From contig NZ_PEOG01000033.1 in the NCBI RefSeq assembly GCF_002761755.1, forward strand, positions 1 to 60,019: a stretch of 60,019 nucleotides of DNA, given 5' to 3'. Positions within the stretch are counted from its first letter, which is position 1; each line of letters starts with the position of its first letter. The stretch comes from Roseateles chitinivorans (GTDB lineage Bacteria; Pseudomonadota; Gammaproteobacteria; Burkholderiales; Burkholderiaceae_C). Of this stretch, positions 9,032 through 17,263 are shown piece by piece. Both the position numbers and the translations under genes were made by a program. The notes beneath the pieces are model-generated. The model did no database searches. It was not told where the DNA came from and was given only the letters and a program-made list of their open reading frames with translations.

Positions 9032-10030
9032 ATGAGCCTCACGCCCGACGCCACCGCCACCGCCACCGCCCACGCACCCGACAGGACGGGCAGCGCTCGC
9101 ACCGGCCTCGGCCTGGGGCTGGACGCCGGCGGCACGCAAACGCGCTGGGCCCTGTCCCGGCCCGACGGCACGCTGGTCGCGCGCGGCGAGATCGGCGGCT
9201 TCAGCGCGCTGCTGCTGGACAGCAGCGCCGGCCGCGTCGCGTTGGCGCAGACACTGCAATCGCTCGCCGCCGCGGTGATCGCGCACGCGGCACCAGGAAC
9301 CCTGCGCGGCCTGCAGGCCGGCATCACCGGGCTCGGCGAACCGGACGGCCCCGCCGGTCGGCAGCTGCGCGCGCTGCTGGCGCAGCAGTTGGGCCTGGCG
9401 CCGGCGCAGATCCACTGCGACAGCGACATCGCCCAGGCCTGGCATGCGCTGTACCGCCCCGGCGAGGGCTACCTGATCTACGCCGGCACCGGCGCGATCG
9501 CGGCCTTCATCGACACCGACGGCACGCTGCACCGCGCCGGCGGCCGGGGGCCGCTGCTCGGCGACGAAGGCGGCGGCCAGTGGATTGCCCGAGAGGCGCT
9601 GGCGCTGGTCTGGCGCCGCGAGGACGAAGCGCCCGGCGCCTGGACGGATTCGGCCCTGGCACGGCATCTGTTCGACGAACTCGGCGGCCCGGACTGGCCG
9701 ACCACCCGCGCCTTCATGTACGGCGGCGACAACGCGGCGCGGCGCGGCTCGATCGGCCGGCTCGCGCTGGCCGTCGCCCGTGCGGCGGCGGCGGACGATC
9801 CCGACGCGCTCGCGCTGCTGCACCGCGCCGGCCGCGAACTCGCCCGGCTGCCGCTGGCGCTCGTGCGCCGCCTGGGCCTGCGTCCCGTCACTGCCGCCGG
9901 ACGTGTGCTGCAATTGCATCCCGCGATCGAAGCGGGCCTGCGCACCGTGTTGCCGCACGGCCTGTCCCTCACCGTTCAACAACCCGACACCGCCCTGGCC
10001 GCCGCGCGGCGCGCGGCACTCGCTCCATGA
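9032..10030 (+). CDS. BadF/BadG-family amino-sugar kinase (GlcNAc/MurNAc kinase-like)
   Basis: Cytoplasmic ASKHA-fold kinase of 332 residues. The phosphate-1 loop LGLDAGGTQTRWAL lies near residue 29, the second part of the nucleotide site is IYAGTGAIAA, and GPLLGDEGGGQWIAREAL is the usual motif of GlcNAc kinases of this family. Clostridial MurK, a member of the same family, phosphorylates both MurNAc and GlcNAc. With MurQ in the same locus, phosphorylation of MurNAc to feed the etherase is a reasonable inference, while GlcNAc alone is also possible. The ATG at 9032 is followed by an Ala/Thr-rich lead of about 25 residues. The stop overlaps the amidase start (ATGA), so this is the first gene of an operon running through the ABC transporter to 14808. 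Confidence 0.87.
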   Translation: MSLTPDATATATAHAPDRTGSARTGLGLGLDAGGTQTRWALSRPDGTLVARGEIGGFSALLLDSSAGRVALAQTLQSLAAAVIAHAAPGTLRGLQAGITGLGEPDGPAGRQLRALLAQQLGLAPAQIHCDSDIAQAWHALYRPGEGYLIYAGTGAIAAFIDTDGTLHRAGGRGPLLGDEGGGQWIAREALALVWRREDEAPGAWTDSALARHLFDELGGPDWPTTRAFMYGGDNAARRGSIGRLALAVARAAAADDPDALALLHRAGRELARLPLALVRRLGLRPVTAAGRVLQLHPAIEAGLRTVLPHGLSLTVQQPDTALAAARRAALAP

Positions 10031-10869
10031 AGACCAAGCTCCTGACCCTCGCCGCCGCCGCGCTGCTCGCGGCCTGCGCCTCGCCCACGCTGCAGATCGA
10101 CAAGTCGCATGTGTCCGAGAACCAGGACAGCCGCGCGCAGTTCCTGATCCTCCACTACACGGTGCTCGACTTCGACAGGTCGATGAAGGTGCTGACCACC
10201 GGCGGCAAGGTCTCCGCGCACTACCTGGTGCAGGACAACCCGTCCAAGGTCTTCCAGCTGGTCGACGAGAACCGCCGCGCCTGGCATGCCGGCGTCAGCT
10301 ACTGGGCCGGCGCGACCAACCTGAACTCGGCCTCGATCGGCATCGAGATCGTCAACGCCGGTTTCACCGACACGCCGCTGGGCCGTGTCTACGCGCCCTA
10401 TCCGCAGAAGCAGATCGACGACGTCATCCAGCTGACCCGCGAGATCGTCACGCGCCACGGCATCCGCTCCGACCGCATCCTCGGCCACAACGACATCGCG
10501 CCGGGCCGCAAGCAGGATCCGGGTCCGGAATTCCCGTGGAAGCGGCTCGCCGACGCCGGCCTGATCGCCTGGCCCGATCCTGAGCAGGTGCAGATCAAGC
10601 GGGCGATCTACGAGGTCGGCCCGGTGCCCGACATCCACTGGTTCCAGCAGCGCCTGGCGCAGGTGGGCTACCAGACGCCGCGCACCGGCGAGTTCGACGT
10701 CGCCACCCGCGAGGTGATCAGCACCTTCCAGATGAAGTACCGTCCGTCCAACTTCGCCGGCGACATGGATGCTGAAACCGCCGCGCTGCTGGAGGTCGTC
10801 ACCACGCCCGGCGGGATGGTGATGAAGCAGCCGCGCGCCGCGGATTCGCAGGTGCGCTCGGACTACTGA
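10027..10869 (+). CDS. amiD: AmiD-like N-acetylmuramoyl-L-alanine amidase lipoprotein
   Basis: Zinc amidase of 280 residues that cuts the bond between MurNAc and L-Ala, freeing the stem peptide. The N-terminus carries a signal with lipobox LAAC near residue 17, so the mature protein is a lipoprotein, as is E. coli AmiD. The amidase_2 fold shows the zinc ligand motif LILHYT, the sequence SIGIEIVN, and the second histidine with the aspartate ligand in LGHNDIAPGRKQDPG. A peptidoglycan-binding domain follows at about residues 195-260 (IHWFQQRLAQVGYQTPRTG). The start overlaps the kinase stop, and the permease gene begins one base after its stop. Acting in the periplasm on fragments released by glycosidases is the expected role. 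Confidence 0.93.
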   Translation: MKTKLLTLAAAALLAACASPTLQIDKSHVSENQDSRAQFLILHYTVLDFDRSMKVLTTGGKVSAHYLVQDNPSKVFQLVDENRRAWHAGVSYWAGATNLNSASIGIEIVNAGFTDTPLGRVYAPYPQKQIDDVIQLTREIVTRHGIRSDRILGHNDIAPGRKQDPGPEFPWKRLADAGLIAWPDPEQVQIKRAIYEVGPVPDIHWFQQRLAQVGYQTPRTGEFDVATREVISTFQMKYRPSNFAGDMDAETAALLEVVTTPGGMVMKQPRAADSQVRSDY

Positions 10870-10870
10870 C

Positions 10871-11881
10871 TTGCTGAACTTCTTCCTTCGCCGCCTCGCC
10901 GCCTTGCTGCCGACGCTGATCGGCGTGACGCTGGTTGCCTTCGGCCTGATCCGGCTGGTGCCGGGCGATCCGATCGCGATCATGATGGGCGAGCGCGCGC
11001 TGGACGAAGCCACGCACGCGCGGCTGATGCACGAGCTCGGCCTGGACCAGCCGCTGTGGCGCCAGTACGCGGACTATGTCGGCGGCCTGCTGCACGGCGA
11101 CCTGGGGCGCTCGCTGGTCTCGCACGAGCCGGTCTCGCACGAGTTCCTCGCCCTGTTCCCGGCAACGGCGGAGCTGGCCCTGTCCGCGCTGCTGCTGGCG
11201 GTCGTGCTGGGCATGGCGCTGGGCATTGCCGCGGCGCTGCGCCGCGGCTCGCTGCTGGACCAGGGGGTGATGGGCGTGGCGACGGTGGGTTACTCGATGC
11301 CGGTCTTCTGGTGGGGGCTGATCCTCATCATGCTGTTCTCGGTCGGGCTGGGCTGGACGCCGGTGTCGGGGCGCATCGCGGTGGAATACGACGTGCAGCG
11401 CGTCACCGGCTTCATGCTGATCGACGCAGCCCTGCACGACGAGGCCGGCGCCTGGCGCTCGGCGCTGCGCCACCTGCTGCTGCCGGCGCTGGTGCTGGGC
11501 ACCAGCACGACGGCGGTGATCGCGCGGATGACGCGTTCCAGCCTGCTGGAGGTGCTGCGCGAGGACTACATGCGCAGCGCCCGCGCGCGCGGCCTGTCGC
11601 CGTCGCGCGTGGTGCTCGTGCATGGCCTGCGCAATGCGCTGATCCCCGTCATCACGGTGATCGGACTGAAGGTCGGCAGCCTGCTGGCCGGCGCGGTGCT
11701 GACCGAGACCATCTTCAGCTGGCCCGGCATCGGCAAGTGGCTGATCGACGCCATCGCGCGCCGCGACTATCCGGTCGTGCAGGCCGGCATCCTGATCTCG
11801 GCCTGCACCTTCATCGCCGTCAACCTGCTGGTGGACCTGCTCTACGGCGTGGTCAACCCGCGCATCCGGAAGCAGGGCTGA
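10871..11881 (+). CDS. Dipeptide/oligopeptide ABC transporter permease, DppB type
   Basis: Inner-membrane permease of 336 residues with six hydrophobic spans and the conserved N-terminal FFLRRLAALLPTLIGVTLV. The ABC loop (EAA-like) is LREDYMRSARARGLSPSRV, followed by HGLRNALIPVITVIGLK. The start is a TTG one base after the amidase stop; no ATG lies in a suitable place, since the conserved family start aligns here. It is the third gene of the kinase-amidase-transporter operon. E. coli Dpp, Opp, Sap and Ddp systems share this architecture; with the VanX homologue downstream, a D-Ala-D-Ala or murein-peptide substrate (Ddp-like) is favoured, which is inference. Confidence 0.93.
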   Translation: MLNFFLRRLAALLPTLIGVTLVAFGLIRLVPGDPIAIMMGERALDEATHARLMHELGLDQPLWRQYADYVGGLLHGDLGRSLVSHEPVSHEFLALFPATAELALSALLLAVVLGMALGIAAALRRGSLLDQGVMGVATVGYSMPVFWWGLILIMLFSVGLGWTPVSGRIAVEYDVQRVTGFMLIDAALHDEAGAWRSALRHLLLPALVLGTSTTAVIARMTRSSLLEVLREDYMRSARARGLSPSRVVLVHGLRNALIPVITVIGLKVGSLLAGAVLTETIFSWPGIGKWLIDAIARRDYPVVQAGILISACTFIAVNLLVDLLYGVVNPRIRKQG

Positions 11882-11882
11882 C

Positions 11883-12851
11883 ATGACCATGCACGATCCC
11901 TCCCGCGTGGCCGCGCCGACCGCTTCCGCCGCGGTCCCCCCCGTGGTCCCGCCGACGATTCCACCGATGGTGCCGCCGGTGATGCCGCCCGGCCCGCTCG
12001 CCGAGTTCTGGCGCGGCTTCTCGGCCAACCGCGGCGCATTGGTGGCACTGATCGTGTTCACGCTGCTGGCGCTGGCGGCGCTGCTCGCGCCGTGGATCGC
12101 GCCGCACGACCCGGTCCGGCAGTACCGGGAGGCGATGCTCACGCCGCCGCTGTGGATGGACGGCGGCCAGGCCCGCTTCCTGCTCGGCACCGACGAGCTC
12201 GGCCGCGATCTGCTGTCCCGGCTGCTGCACGGCGCGCGGGTGTCGCTGGGCATCGGGCTCGCCTCGGTGGTGCTGTCGTTGATCCCCGGCGTGCTGTTGG
12301 GCCTGCTGGCCGCCTTTCATCAACGGCTGCTGGCGCCGGTCGTCATGCGGCTGATGGACGTGATGCTCGCGCTGCCCGGCCTGCTGCTGGCGATCTGCGT
12401 GATCACCGTGCTCGGTCCCGGCCTGATGAACACGGTGATCGCGATCGCGGTCGGCAGCCTGCCGGAGTACGTCCGGCTCACCCGCGCCGCGGCGCTTGCC
12501 GAACTGGGCAAGGACTACGTCACCGCCAGCCGCGTGGCCGGCGCGTCGACCTGGCGGCTGATGTTCTCGACGGTGCTGCCCAACTGCCTGGCGCCGCTGA
12601 TCGTCAACGCCTCGCTGAGCTTCTCGGCCGCGATCCTCGAGGCCGCCGGCCTCGGCTTCCTGGGCCTGGGCGTGCAGGCGCCGATGGCGGAGTGGGGCAC
12701 GATGCTGTCCTCCGCGCGCGACTACATCGTGCGCGCGCCGTGGGTGGTGACGCTGCCCGGGCTGGCGATCCTGGTGTCGGTGCTGAGCGTCAACCTGATG
12801 GGCGACGGCCTGCGCGACGCGCTCGATCCACGGCTGAAGCGGGTGTCGTGA
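11883..12851 (+). CDS. Dipeptide ABC transporter permease, DppC type, with proline-rich N-terminus
   Basis: Second permease subunit, 322 residues. The core is typical: [20 protein letters not shown], the HDP segment, [20 protein letters not shown] and the ABC loop [19 protein letters not shown]. Unusually, residues about 18-37 are a run of proline-rich short repeats ([19 protein letters not shown]) placed before the first membrane span, on the cytoplasmic side. The gene starts one base after the DppB stop and its stop overlaps the next start (TGATG). It pairs with the DppB-type subunit to form the channel. Confidence 0.94.
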   Translation: MTMHDPSRVAAPTASAAVPPVVPPTIPPMVPPVMPPGPLAEFWRGFSANRGALVALIVFTLLALAALLAPWIAPHDPVRQYREAMLTPPLWMDGGQARFLLGTDELGRDLLSRLLHGARVSLGIGLASVVLSLIPGVLLGLLAAFHQRLLAPVVMRLMDVMLALPGLLLAICVITVLGPGLMNTVIAIAVGSLPEYVRLTRAAALAELGKDYVTASRVAGASTWRLMFSTVLPNCLAPLIVNASLSFSAAILEAAGLGFLGLGVQAPMAEWGTMLSSARDYIVRAPWVVTLPGLAILVSVLSVNLMGDGLRDALDPRLKRVS

Positions 12852-13795
12852 TGCTGCGGATCCGTGACCTGCGCGTGCGCTTCGGCGCCTTCCCGGCGGT
12901 GGACGGCGTCGACCTGGATGTCGCGCCCGGCGAGGTGCTGGGCATCGTCGGCGAATCGGGCTCCGGCAAGTCGGTCAGCATGATGGCGCTGATGGGCCTG
13001 ATCGATCCACCCGGCGTGACCAGCGCCGCGTCCCTGCGCTTCGAGGACCAGGATCTGCTGGCGATGCCGGCGGCCGCGCGTCGCCGGCTGGTGGGCAAGG
13101 ACATCGCGATGGTGTTCCAGGATGCGCTGGCCTCGCTCAACCCGAGCTACACCGTCGGCCACCAGATCGAGGAGGTGCTGCAGGCCCACCTCGGCCTGCG
13201 CGGCGCGGCCGCGCGCCAGCGCGCGCTGGAACTGCTCCAGCAGGTCGAGATCCCCGATGCGGCGAGCCGGCTCAAGGCCTATCCGCATGAACTCTCGGGC
13301 GGCATGAACCAGCGCGTGATGATCGCGCTGGCGATCGCCTGCTCGCCCAAGCTGTTGATCGCCGACGAACCGACGACCGCGCTGGACGTGACGATCCAGG
13401 CCCAGATCATGGACCTGCTGCTGCGCCTGCAGCGCGAGCGCGGCATGGCGCTGGTGATGATCACGCACGACCTCGCGGTGGTGGCGGAGATGGCGCAGCG
13501 GGTGGCGGTGATGTACGCCGGCCAGGTGGTCGAGACGGGCCGGCTGCCCGAGGTCTTCGCGTCGCCGAAGCATCCGTACACGGCGGCGCTGATGGCCGCG
13601 ATTCCCGAGCACAACCGCGGCGCGCGGCGCCTGCAGGCGCTGCCGGGCATCGTGCCGGGGGCGCTCGATCGGCCGTCGGGTTGCCTGTTCTCGCCGCGCT
13701 GCCCACGCATGCAGGACCGCTGCCTCGCGGAGCGGCCGGCGCTGGACGCCGGCGTGCGCTGCTTCTATCCGCTGATCGAGGAGACCGCCGCATGA
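12851..13795 (+). CDS. Peptide ABC transporter ATPase, DppD type
   Basis: Cytoplasmic ATPase of 314 residues. Walker A is GESGSGKS, the signature is LSGGMNQRV, Walker B is [12 protein letters not shown] and the switch histidine is in [13 protein letters not shown]. The C-terminal oligopeptide-transporter domain has the cysteine-bearing [15 protein letters not shown], typical of DppD/OppD proteins that carry an iron-sulfur site. I chose the ATG at 12851, which overlaps the permease stop by one base; a GTG at 12848 is also possible. The stop overlaps the next ATPase start by four bases. Confidence 0.94.
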   Translation: MLRIRDLRVRFGAFPAVDGVDLDVAPGEVLGIVGESGSGKSVSMMALMGLIDPPGVTSAASLRFEDQDLLAMPAAARRRLVGKDIAMVFQDALASLNPSYTVGHQIEEVLQAHLGLRGAAARQRALELLQQVEIPDAASRLKAYPHELSGGMNQRVMIALAIACSPKLLIADEPTTALDVTIQAQIMDLLLRLQRERGMALVMITHDLAVVAEMAQRVAVMYAGQVVETGRLPEVFASPKHPYTAALMAAIPEHNRGARRLQALPGIVPGALDRPSGCLFSPRCPRMQDRCLAERPALDAGVRCFYPLIEETAA

Positions 13796-14808
13796 GCGCC
13801 GCTGACGACGCGCCGGTGCCGGCGTCCTCGATGTCCGCCGAGGGCGCACGCGCGGACGGCGCGCCGGTGCTGCTGGCGCGTGACCTGGCTCGCCACTATC
13901 GCGTGAGCCGCGGCTGGTTCGCGCCGAAGGCGACGGTGCGCGCGCTGGACGGGGTGAGCTTCGAGCTGGCGTCGGGCCGGACCCTGGCGGTGGTGGGCGA
14001 GTCCGGCTGCGGCAAGTCCACGCTGGCGCGCGCGCTGACGCTGATCGAGACGCCGACCGCCGGCGAGCTGCGCATCCATGGCCGTGACGCCGCCGACGCA
14101 GCCGCGCGCAGGGCGCTGCGGCGCGAGGTGCAGATGGTGTTCCAGAACCCCTATGCGGCGCTGAACCCGCGCAAGACGATCGCATCGACGCTGGCGGAGC
14201 CGCTGGTGATCAACACGACGCTGGGCCGCGCCGAGCGGCAGGAGCGGATCGAGGCGCTGGCGGCCAAGGTGGGCCTGCGGCGCGAGCATCTGCAGCGCTA
14301 TCCGCACATGTTCTCGGGCGGCCAGCGCCAGCGCATCGCGATCGCTCGGGCGATGGTGATGCAGCCCGGCATCGTGGTGGCGGACGAGCCGACCTCGGCG
14401 CTGGACCTGTCGATCCAGGCGCAGATCCTCAACCTGTTCATGGACTTGCAGGAAGAGTTCGGTACCGGCTACGTGTTCATCTCGCACAACCTGGCGGTGG
14501 TGGAGCATGTGGCGGACGAGGTGATGGTGATGTACCTCGGCCGGGTGGTGGAGCAGGGCGACAAGCGCCGCGTCTTCGCGCGGCCGCTGCATCCCTACAC
14601 GCAGGCGCTGATGAGCGCGACGCCAGCGCTGCGTCCGGCCGACCGCCGCCAGCGCATCCGCATCCATGGCGAGCTTCCCAGCCCGCTGAAGCCTCCGACC
14701 GGCTGCGCGTTCCACCAGCGCTGCCCGATGGCGATCCCGCGCTGCGCGGAGATCCGGCCCGAACTGCGCGAACTGGACGGGCGGTGGGTGGCGTGTGACG
14801 TGATCTGA
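13792..14808 (+). CDS. Peptide ABC transporter ATPase, DppF type
   Basis: Second ATPase, 338 residues, with Walker [10 protein letters not shown], signature FSGGQRQR, Walker [13 protein letters not shown] and switch [14 protein letters not shown]. The C-terminal zone has [17 protein letters not shown]. It has about 28 residues of low-complexity sequence before the conserved start of the ATPase domain. It is the last gene of the co-directional run starting at 9032. The partner binding protein is not adjacent: an antisense toxin-antitoxin pair lies between this gene and the dppA-type gene. Confidence 0.94.
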   Translation: MSAADDAPVPASSMSAEGARADGAPVLLARDLARHYRVSRGWFAPKATVRALDGVSFELASGRTLAVVGESGCGKSTLARALTLIETPTAGELRIHGRDAADAAARRALRREVQMVFQNPYAALNPRKTIASTLAEPLVINTTLGRAERQERIEALAAKVGLRREHLQRYPHMFSGGQRQRIAIARAMVMQPGIVVADEPTSALDLSIQAQILNLFMDLQEEFGTGYVFISHNLAVVEHVADEVMVMYLGRVVEQGDKRRVFARPLHPYTQALMSATPALRPADRRQRIRIHGELPSPLKPPTGCAFHQRCPMAIPRCAEIRPELRELDGRWVACDVI

Positions 14809-14820
14809 ACGCCCCCGCGG

Positions 14821-15144
14821 TCAGCGCCCGAAGAGCTCCGCATGGGTCCCCGCGCGCACGAAGACGATGGTGTCGCCGCGCAGGTGATAGATCAGCAGGA
14901 AGTCGCCCCCAATGTGGCACTCACGGTGATCCCCCATGTCGCCCACGAGCGCGTGGTCCTTGTACTCGGGAGGCAATGGGCCATCGTTGGCGATCAACAG
15001 GAGCATGGCCGCCTTGAGGCGGCCCATGTCGTACCGACCTGAATGCGAAAGCCGTTCCCAGTCCCGCAGGAACTTCGCGGCATAGTCGGTGACGCGCGGG
15101 GGTTCAGCGCGCTTTTCGCGGGCGGGCCTTTTTTTCAAGATCAT
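14821..15144 (-). CDS. YafQ/RelE-superfamily mRNA interferase toxin
   Basis: Small basic protein of 107 residues. The C-terminal half matches YafQ toxins: LPPEYKDHALVGD, then RECHIGGDFLLIYH and FVRAGTHAELFGR, which hold the histidines, aspartates and phenylalanine of the ribosome-dependent RNase site. Compared with E. coli YafQ (92 residues) it has a basic N-terminal extension of about 15 residues. The ATG lies inside the 3' end of the antitoxin gene (41-base overlap), and there is no ATG or GTG closer to the conserved part. Toxin and antitoxin run antisense to the transporter genes on both sides. Inhibition of translation by mRNA cutting is the family role. Confidence 0.9.
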   Translation of the reverse strand: MILKKRPAREKRAEPPRVTDYAAKFLRDWERLSHSGRYDMGRLKAAMLLLIANDGPLPPEYKDHALVGDMGDHRECHIGGDFLLIYHLRGDTIVFVRAGTHAELFGR

Positions 15145-15394
15145 CGATCAGTTCCTTTCCGGAACCGAACCGAGCTCGAGTGACGGCACGGGCTTCCTCC
15201 ATCGCCGCGCGCGTCTCCGCGTTGGGCACCTTCACCTCGAAGGGCAAGCCGTTGTGGAGTACGACCTGCGTGAGAAAGAGACGGATCGCATCGCTCAGGG
15301 TCAGGCCGCACTGGGCCAGTACCTCCGCAGCGGAATCCTTGAGTTCGGGCTCGACGCGGGATCGCAGTTCGGTGGATTTGATGGCCAGGCTCAT
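15104..15394 (-). CDS. RelB/DinJ-family antitoxin
   Basis: Protein of 96 residues beginning MSLAIKSTELRSRVEPELKD, a ribbon-helix-helix DNA-binding start, with the DinJ-like segment VLAQCGLTLSDAIRLFLTQV and an acidic, flexible C-terminal part expected to wrap the toxin. It should neutralise the YafQ-like toxin and autorepress the pair. The ATG at 15394 is chosen because it gives the family's usual N-terminus; an in-frame ATG further upstream (MSLRLSERPI) exists. An imperfect palindrome at 15424-15435 lies where an operator would be. Confidence 0.9.
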   Translation of the reverse strand: MSLAIKSTELRSRVEPELKDSAAEVLAQCGLTLSDAIRLFLTQVVLHNGLPFEVKVPNAETRAAMEEARAVTRARFGSGKELIDDLEKKARPRKAR

Positions 15395-15423
15395 GATGGG
15401 TCTCTCGCTCAGACGTAGCGACA

Positions 15424-15435
15424 TTGTGGCTACAA
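15424..15435. promoter_or_regulatory. Imperfect palindrome upstream of the antitoxin, possible autoregulation site
   Basis: TTGTGGCTACAA pairs in five of six positions and sits 30 bases before the antitoxin start, where RelB/DinJ-type proteins bind. No experimental or comparative support is available. Confidence 0.35.
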
Positions 15436-15610
15436 ATGTGGAGTCTACGCCAGCATGCGCCCGGGGGGAACCGCGCATCCTCCGCGAGGATCCGGCATTC
15501 GTCGCCCTGAGCGCTCGCGCGCTTGACGCCTTCGAGGTGCGAAACCGGAGAGGCAGGGTGAAGCCAGCGCCCGCATAACCCGGTGTTATGGTCCAACCCG
15601 CCCATTTCAG

Positions 15611-15640
15611 TTGTGACCGTGGCGCCCGCATTTCGACAAT
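15611..15640 (+). promoter_or_regulatory. Sigma-70-like promoter for the DppA-type gene
   Basis: TTGTGA at 15611-15616 and GACAAT at 15635-15640 are spaced by 18 bases. The -10 box covers the alternative ATG at 15639, which favours the downstream ATG at 15663 as the translation start. This gives the binding protein its own promoter, separate from the permease operon. Confidence 0.5.
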
Positions 15641-15662
15641 GCGCCGGCTCGCCCTCCTCCCG

Positions 15663-17261
15663 ATGCGCCCTGCCCTTTCCCTTTCGCTGGCCGTGTGGCT
15701 GCTCGCGGCCTTGCCGGTTGTCCATGCGGCTGGCGCCGCCGCGCCCAAGCCGCTCGTCTACTGCACCGACGCCAGCCCGGAGGGCTTCGACCCCGGCCTG
15801 TGGGATTCGGCCAGCACCAACAACGTCAACAACCAGATGTTCCAGGGGCTGGTCCGCTTCGAGCGCGGCGGCACCGCGCTGCAGCCCGCCCTCGCCACGA
15901 GCTGGACCATCAGCCCCGACGCGCGCGTCTTCACCTTCACGCTGCGCGAGCAGGTCCGCTTCCACACCCGCCCGTGGTTCACGCCCACGCGGCCGATGAA
16001 TGCCGACGACGTGCTGTTCACCTTCGGCCGCTTCCTCGACCGCGAGCACCCCTTCAACAAGGCCTTCCCCGCCAACTTCATCTATCCGCAGAACCTGGGC
16101 CTGGCCAAGGCGATCACGAAGATGGAGAAGCTCGACGACCGCACCGTCCGCTTCACGCTCGCGCAGCCCAACGTCACCTTCGTCACCTGGTTCGCGATGG
16201 CCTTCGCCGGCATCCAGTCGGCCGAGTACGGCGCCCAGCTGCTGCGCGAGGGCAAGGCCTCGCAGATCAACCGCCTGCCCATCGGCACCGGCCCCTACCG
16301 CTTCCGCAGCTATGCCAAGGACGACGTCGTCCGCATGGAAGCCAACCCCGACTACTGGGGCGAGCCGCAGAAGACGCAGAAGCTGATCTTCACCATCAGC
16401 CGCGAGGCCGCGGTGCGGGTGCAGAAGCTGCTCGCCGGTGAATGCCAGATCACCTCGCCGCTGCGCGACATCGACGTCGCCGCCATCGACCGCCATCCCC
16501 AGCGCATCCGGCTGGAGAAGATCCAGGCGCTCAACATCTCCTACCTCTCCTTCAACCTGCGCAAGCCCCCGACCGACAACCGACTGGTGCGCGAGGCGCT
16601 GGACATCGCCGTCGACCGCGACGCGATCTTCCGCGCGCTGTTCCCGCGCGGCGACGCGATGCAGGCGGTCAACCCCTTCCCACCGGCCATCCCTGGCTAC
16701 AACCGGGCGCTGAGGAACGAATACAACCCCGAGCGCGCCAAGGCGCTGCTCCGGCAGGCCGGCTTCCCGAACGGCCTGGACATCGACCTGTGGGCGCTGC
16801 CGGTCACGCGGCCCACCAACCCCAACGGCCAGCTGATGGCGCAACTGATCCAGCAGGACTGGGCCCGGATCGGCGTGCGCGCGCAGATCCGCACCTATGA
16901 ATGGGGCGAGTACCTCAAGCGGGCCAACGCCGGCGAGCACTCGGTCTACATGAGCGGCTGGTCCGGCGAGAGCGGCGACGCCGATGACTTCCTGACGCCC
17001 AACCTCAGCTGCGCCACCAACAAGTCGGGCGTCAAGTTCTGCAACGCCGAATTCGAACGACTCATCGACGCCGCCCGCGCCACGCCCGACCCGCGCAGGC
17101 GCATCGCGCTCTACGAGCAGGCGCAGGTGATCTTCAAGCGCGAGCGGCCGTGGATCACGATGGCACACTCGACGGTCTACATCCCCACCAGCAAGGACCT
17201 GCGCGGCTTCCGGATGCAGCCGAACGGGGGGGTGGTCTTCGAGAACGTCTACCGCGAGTGA
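15663..17261 (+). CDS. Periplasmic peptide-binding protein, DppA type (SBP_bac_5)
   Basis: Substrate-binding protein of about 532 residues for the peptide ABC transporter. The start at 15663 gives a standard signal peptide (MRPALSLSLAVWLLAALPVV) cleaved near HAA; an in-frame ATG at 15639 would add eight residues. Family features include LVYCTDASPEGFDPGLWDS, the cysteine pair region, NADDVLFTFGRF, RLPIGTGPYRFRSY and the C-terminal MAHSTVYIPTSKDLRGF. Peptide binders of this type hold the ligand N-terminus through an aspartate, here likely within SGESGDADDFLTPNLSC. It has its own promoter and is followed after 2 bases by a LysR gene. Likely ligands are murein peptides or D-Ala-D-Ala, by context. 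Confidence 0.92.
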   Translation: MRPALSLSLAVWLLAALPVVHAAGAAAPKPLVYCTDASPEGFDPGLWDSASTNNVNNQMFQGLVRFERGGTALQPALATSWTISPDARVFTFTLREQVRFHTRPWFTPTRPMNADDVLFTFGRFLDREHPFNKAFPANFIYPQNLGLAKAITKMEKLDDRTVRFTLAQPNVTFVTWFAMAFAGIQSAEYGAQLLREGKASQINRLPIGTGPYRFRSYAKDDVVRMEANPDYWGEPQKTQKLIFTISREAAVRVQKLLAGECQITSPLRDIDVAAIDRHPQRIRLEKIQALNISYLSFNLRKPPTDNRLVREALDIAVDRDAIFRALFPRGDAMQAVNPFPPAIPGYNRALRNEYNPERAKALLRQAGFPNGLDIDLWALPVTRPTNPNGQLMAQLIQQDWARIGVRAQIRTYEWGEYLKRANAGEHSVYMSGWSGESGDADDFLTPNLSCATNKSGVKFCNAEFERLIDAARATPDPRRRIALYEQAQVIFKRERPWITMAHSTVYIPTSKDLRGFRMQPNGGVVFENVYRE

Positions 17262-17263
17262 CC

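Noticed and set aside
15121..15140. A-AAA-AAG slippery heptamer in the antitoxin-toxin overlap, suggesting a -1 frameshift fusion
   Set aside because: The toxin frame is +1 relative to the antitoxin frame, so a -1 slip would enter the third frame and not make a toxin fusion.
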